From: Bacteroidales bacterium
GTDB lineage: Bacteria; Bacteroidota; Bacteroidia; Bacteroidales; Bacteroidaceae
Reading direction: 5' to 3'
Assembly: GCA_018064685.1 (NCBI GenBank)
Contig: JAGHUS010000037.1
Coordinates: 1 to 53,334 of the forward strand
Length of the DNA: 53,334 bases
The position numbers and the translations under genes were made by a program. Positions 52,688 through 53,334 of the stretch are shown here, piece after piece. Positions within the stretch are counted from its first letter, which is position 1. Each line of letters starts with the position of its first letter. The notes beneath the pieces are model-generated. The model did no database searches and was not told the origin of the DNA. It worked only from the letters and a program-made list of their open reading frames with translations.

Positions 52688-52785
52688 GCTGCGATTTCAA
52701 ATCAAAACCGCAGCGATTTTGAAATAAAACCCGTGCGGTTTTGAAACGAAACCGCAGCGGTTTTGGAGCAAAACTGCTGTGAAAG
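52688..52785. repeat. Degenerate tandem array, 22-bp period (array C)
   Basis: Unit approximately GCAGCGGTTTTGAAATAAAA plus two bases; starts at 52688, 52710, 52732, 52754 and 52776. The first two units are partly inverted relative to each other (AAAATCGCTGCG at 52682-52693 and CGCAGCGATTTT at 52709-52720 are exact reverse complements). A 16-bp palindrome TTTTGTAATTACAAAA (52670-52685) precedes it, shortly after the dgt stop. Confidence 0.85.
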
Positions 52786-52815
52786 AATGATTCCCCAGTG
52801 ACGTTTTTGTACCTT

Positions 52816-52856
52816 AGGTATATTCACAGGTACATCTGCAGGTATATTCACAGGTA
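52816..52856. repeat. AGGTATATTCACAGGTA direct repeat
   Basis: Two identical 17-bp copies at 52816-52832 and 52840-52856, 24 bp apart. Confidence 0.8.
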
Positions 52857-52860
52857 TACG

Positions 52861-53150
52861 TTTAAAGAAGAAATAGAGAAGAAGAAAGTTTTTCTCCCCT
52901 GCACCCCTTTTGTCAAAGAAGAAATAGATAAAGAAGAAAGGTGGGCAGAGCAGAGCAAAAAAACGCGCGCATAAATAAATAAGCAGGAGCTTCTTTAGGA
53001 CCTATCATGGGACCCAAGTTTAAAGAAGAAACAGAAAAGAAGAAAGTTTTTTCCCCTGCACCCCTTTATCAAAGAAGAAAAAGACAAAGAAGAAAGAGAG
53101 AGAGATGGAGATAGTGGTGGATAAAAACACACGCGCGCATATAAATATGC
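52861..53150. repeat. Imperfect direct duplication of about 120 bp
   Basis: 52861-52980 and 53019-53150 share in the same order TTTAAAGAAGAAA, GAAGAAAGTTTTT, CCCCTGCACCCCTTT, TCAAAGAAGAAA and CGCGCGCATA, with a 10-bp size difference. No ORF is present in either copy. The rest of the window end (53151-53334) contains GTCATTCTGAGCAAAGCGAA (53281-53300), a word widely repeated in Bacteroidetes genomes, and nothing else I recognise. Confidence 0.7.
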
Positions 53151-53334
53151 TTTTTCAGTCGTTTCTTAGCCTACAACATGCCAGGTAATAACGTATCGAA
53201 TGAATAGTGCTCTGAAGTGTACTATAGTGTACAAATAAGTAGGTGATCAAAAAGATTTTTATAATGACGCAAGAGGATTTGTCATTCTGAGCAAAGCGAA
53301 GAATCTCCGTCCAATCCTGCTATTTTGAGTCCTT

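Noticed and set aside
53281..53306. GTCATTCTGAGCAAAGCGAA as an attachment site or IS end
   Set aside because: The word is a frequent dispersed motif in many bacterial genomes; no paired copy or mobile gene is seen here.

Overview
The window is chromosomal DNA from a member of the Bacteroidales, most probably a gut or rumen Prevotellaceae (Prevotella/Segatella-like). The evidence is Bacteroidetes-type promoters (TTTG, about 19-20 bp, TAnnTTTG) upstream of many genes, Bacteroidetes-restricted families (PCMD-domain proteins, calycin-like proteins, DUF4292, DUF4105, DUF6359-like lipoproteins, glycine-lipid acyltransferases), and signal-peptide proteins ending in a 'GRRV...VNGKKVLVK'-type C-terminus. 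No phage, integrase, transposase or CRISPR gene was found.

Layout. 1-3776 (-): a large secreted GH2 beta-galactosidase, cut by the window edge. 3777-5086: a gene-free stretch with a strong promoter, a C-poor candidate ncRNA ending in a perfect intrinsic terminator, a 22-bp-period repeat array and an ATGAAGAG-rich repeat block. 5087-7847 (-): gyrB, rpsT, tRNA-Glu. 8069-8794 (+): recO. 8930-24960 (-): a complete Bacteroidetes-type division and cell-wall (dcw) cluster, mraZ-rsmH-ftsL-ftsI-murE-mraY-murD-ftsW-murG-murC-ftsQ-ftsA-ftsZ, with MraZ-box-like direct repeats at its promoter; murF, murB and ddl are absent from it. 25228-25953 (+): a secreted cyclophilin.

26113-39383 is the accessory part. 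A four-gene (+) operon encodes a PCMD lipoprotein, an outer-membrane beta-barrel, a small calycin-like protein and an 887-aa repeat/PCMD surface protein. Facing it is a three-gene (-) operon made of a DUF4105 membrane protein, a degenerate NRPS-condensation-like protein and an adenylation-carrier protein. Beyond that lies a second (+) unit: a 975-aa paralogue of the 887-aa protein in which the calycin domain is fused in, followed by a 56-aa peptide gene. 39630-42417 (+): a membrane-anchored AraC-family regulator and a DUF1254/DUF1214 lipoprotein separated by three phased direct repeats that look like operators.

42511-49015 (-): dut, a TPR protein, a DUF4292 lipoprotein, a degenerate-LytM EnvC-like protein, an M20 deacylase, a 45-aa membrane peptide and a DUF6359-like lipoprotein, probably one transcript or a few overlapping ones. 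49384-52651 (+): two acyltransferases of the glycine-lipid (GlsA/GlsB) type and a dGTPase. 52652-53334: gene-free and repeat-rich.

The housekeeping genes are conventional. The points of interest are (i) the NRPS-like operon between two paralogous surface-protein units, (ii) the split/fused calycin-PCMD pair, (iii) the 56-aa peptide, (iv) GC-rich palindromic elements read in frame inside protein genes, (v) three intergenic arrays with the same 22-bp period, and (vi) the candidate ncRNA. All functional calls rest on motif recognition by eye; no database search was run.
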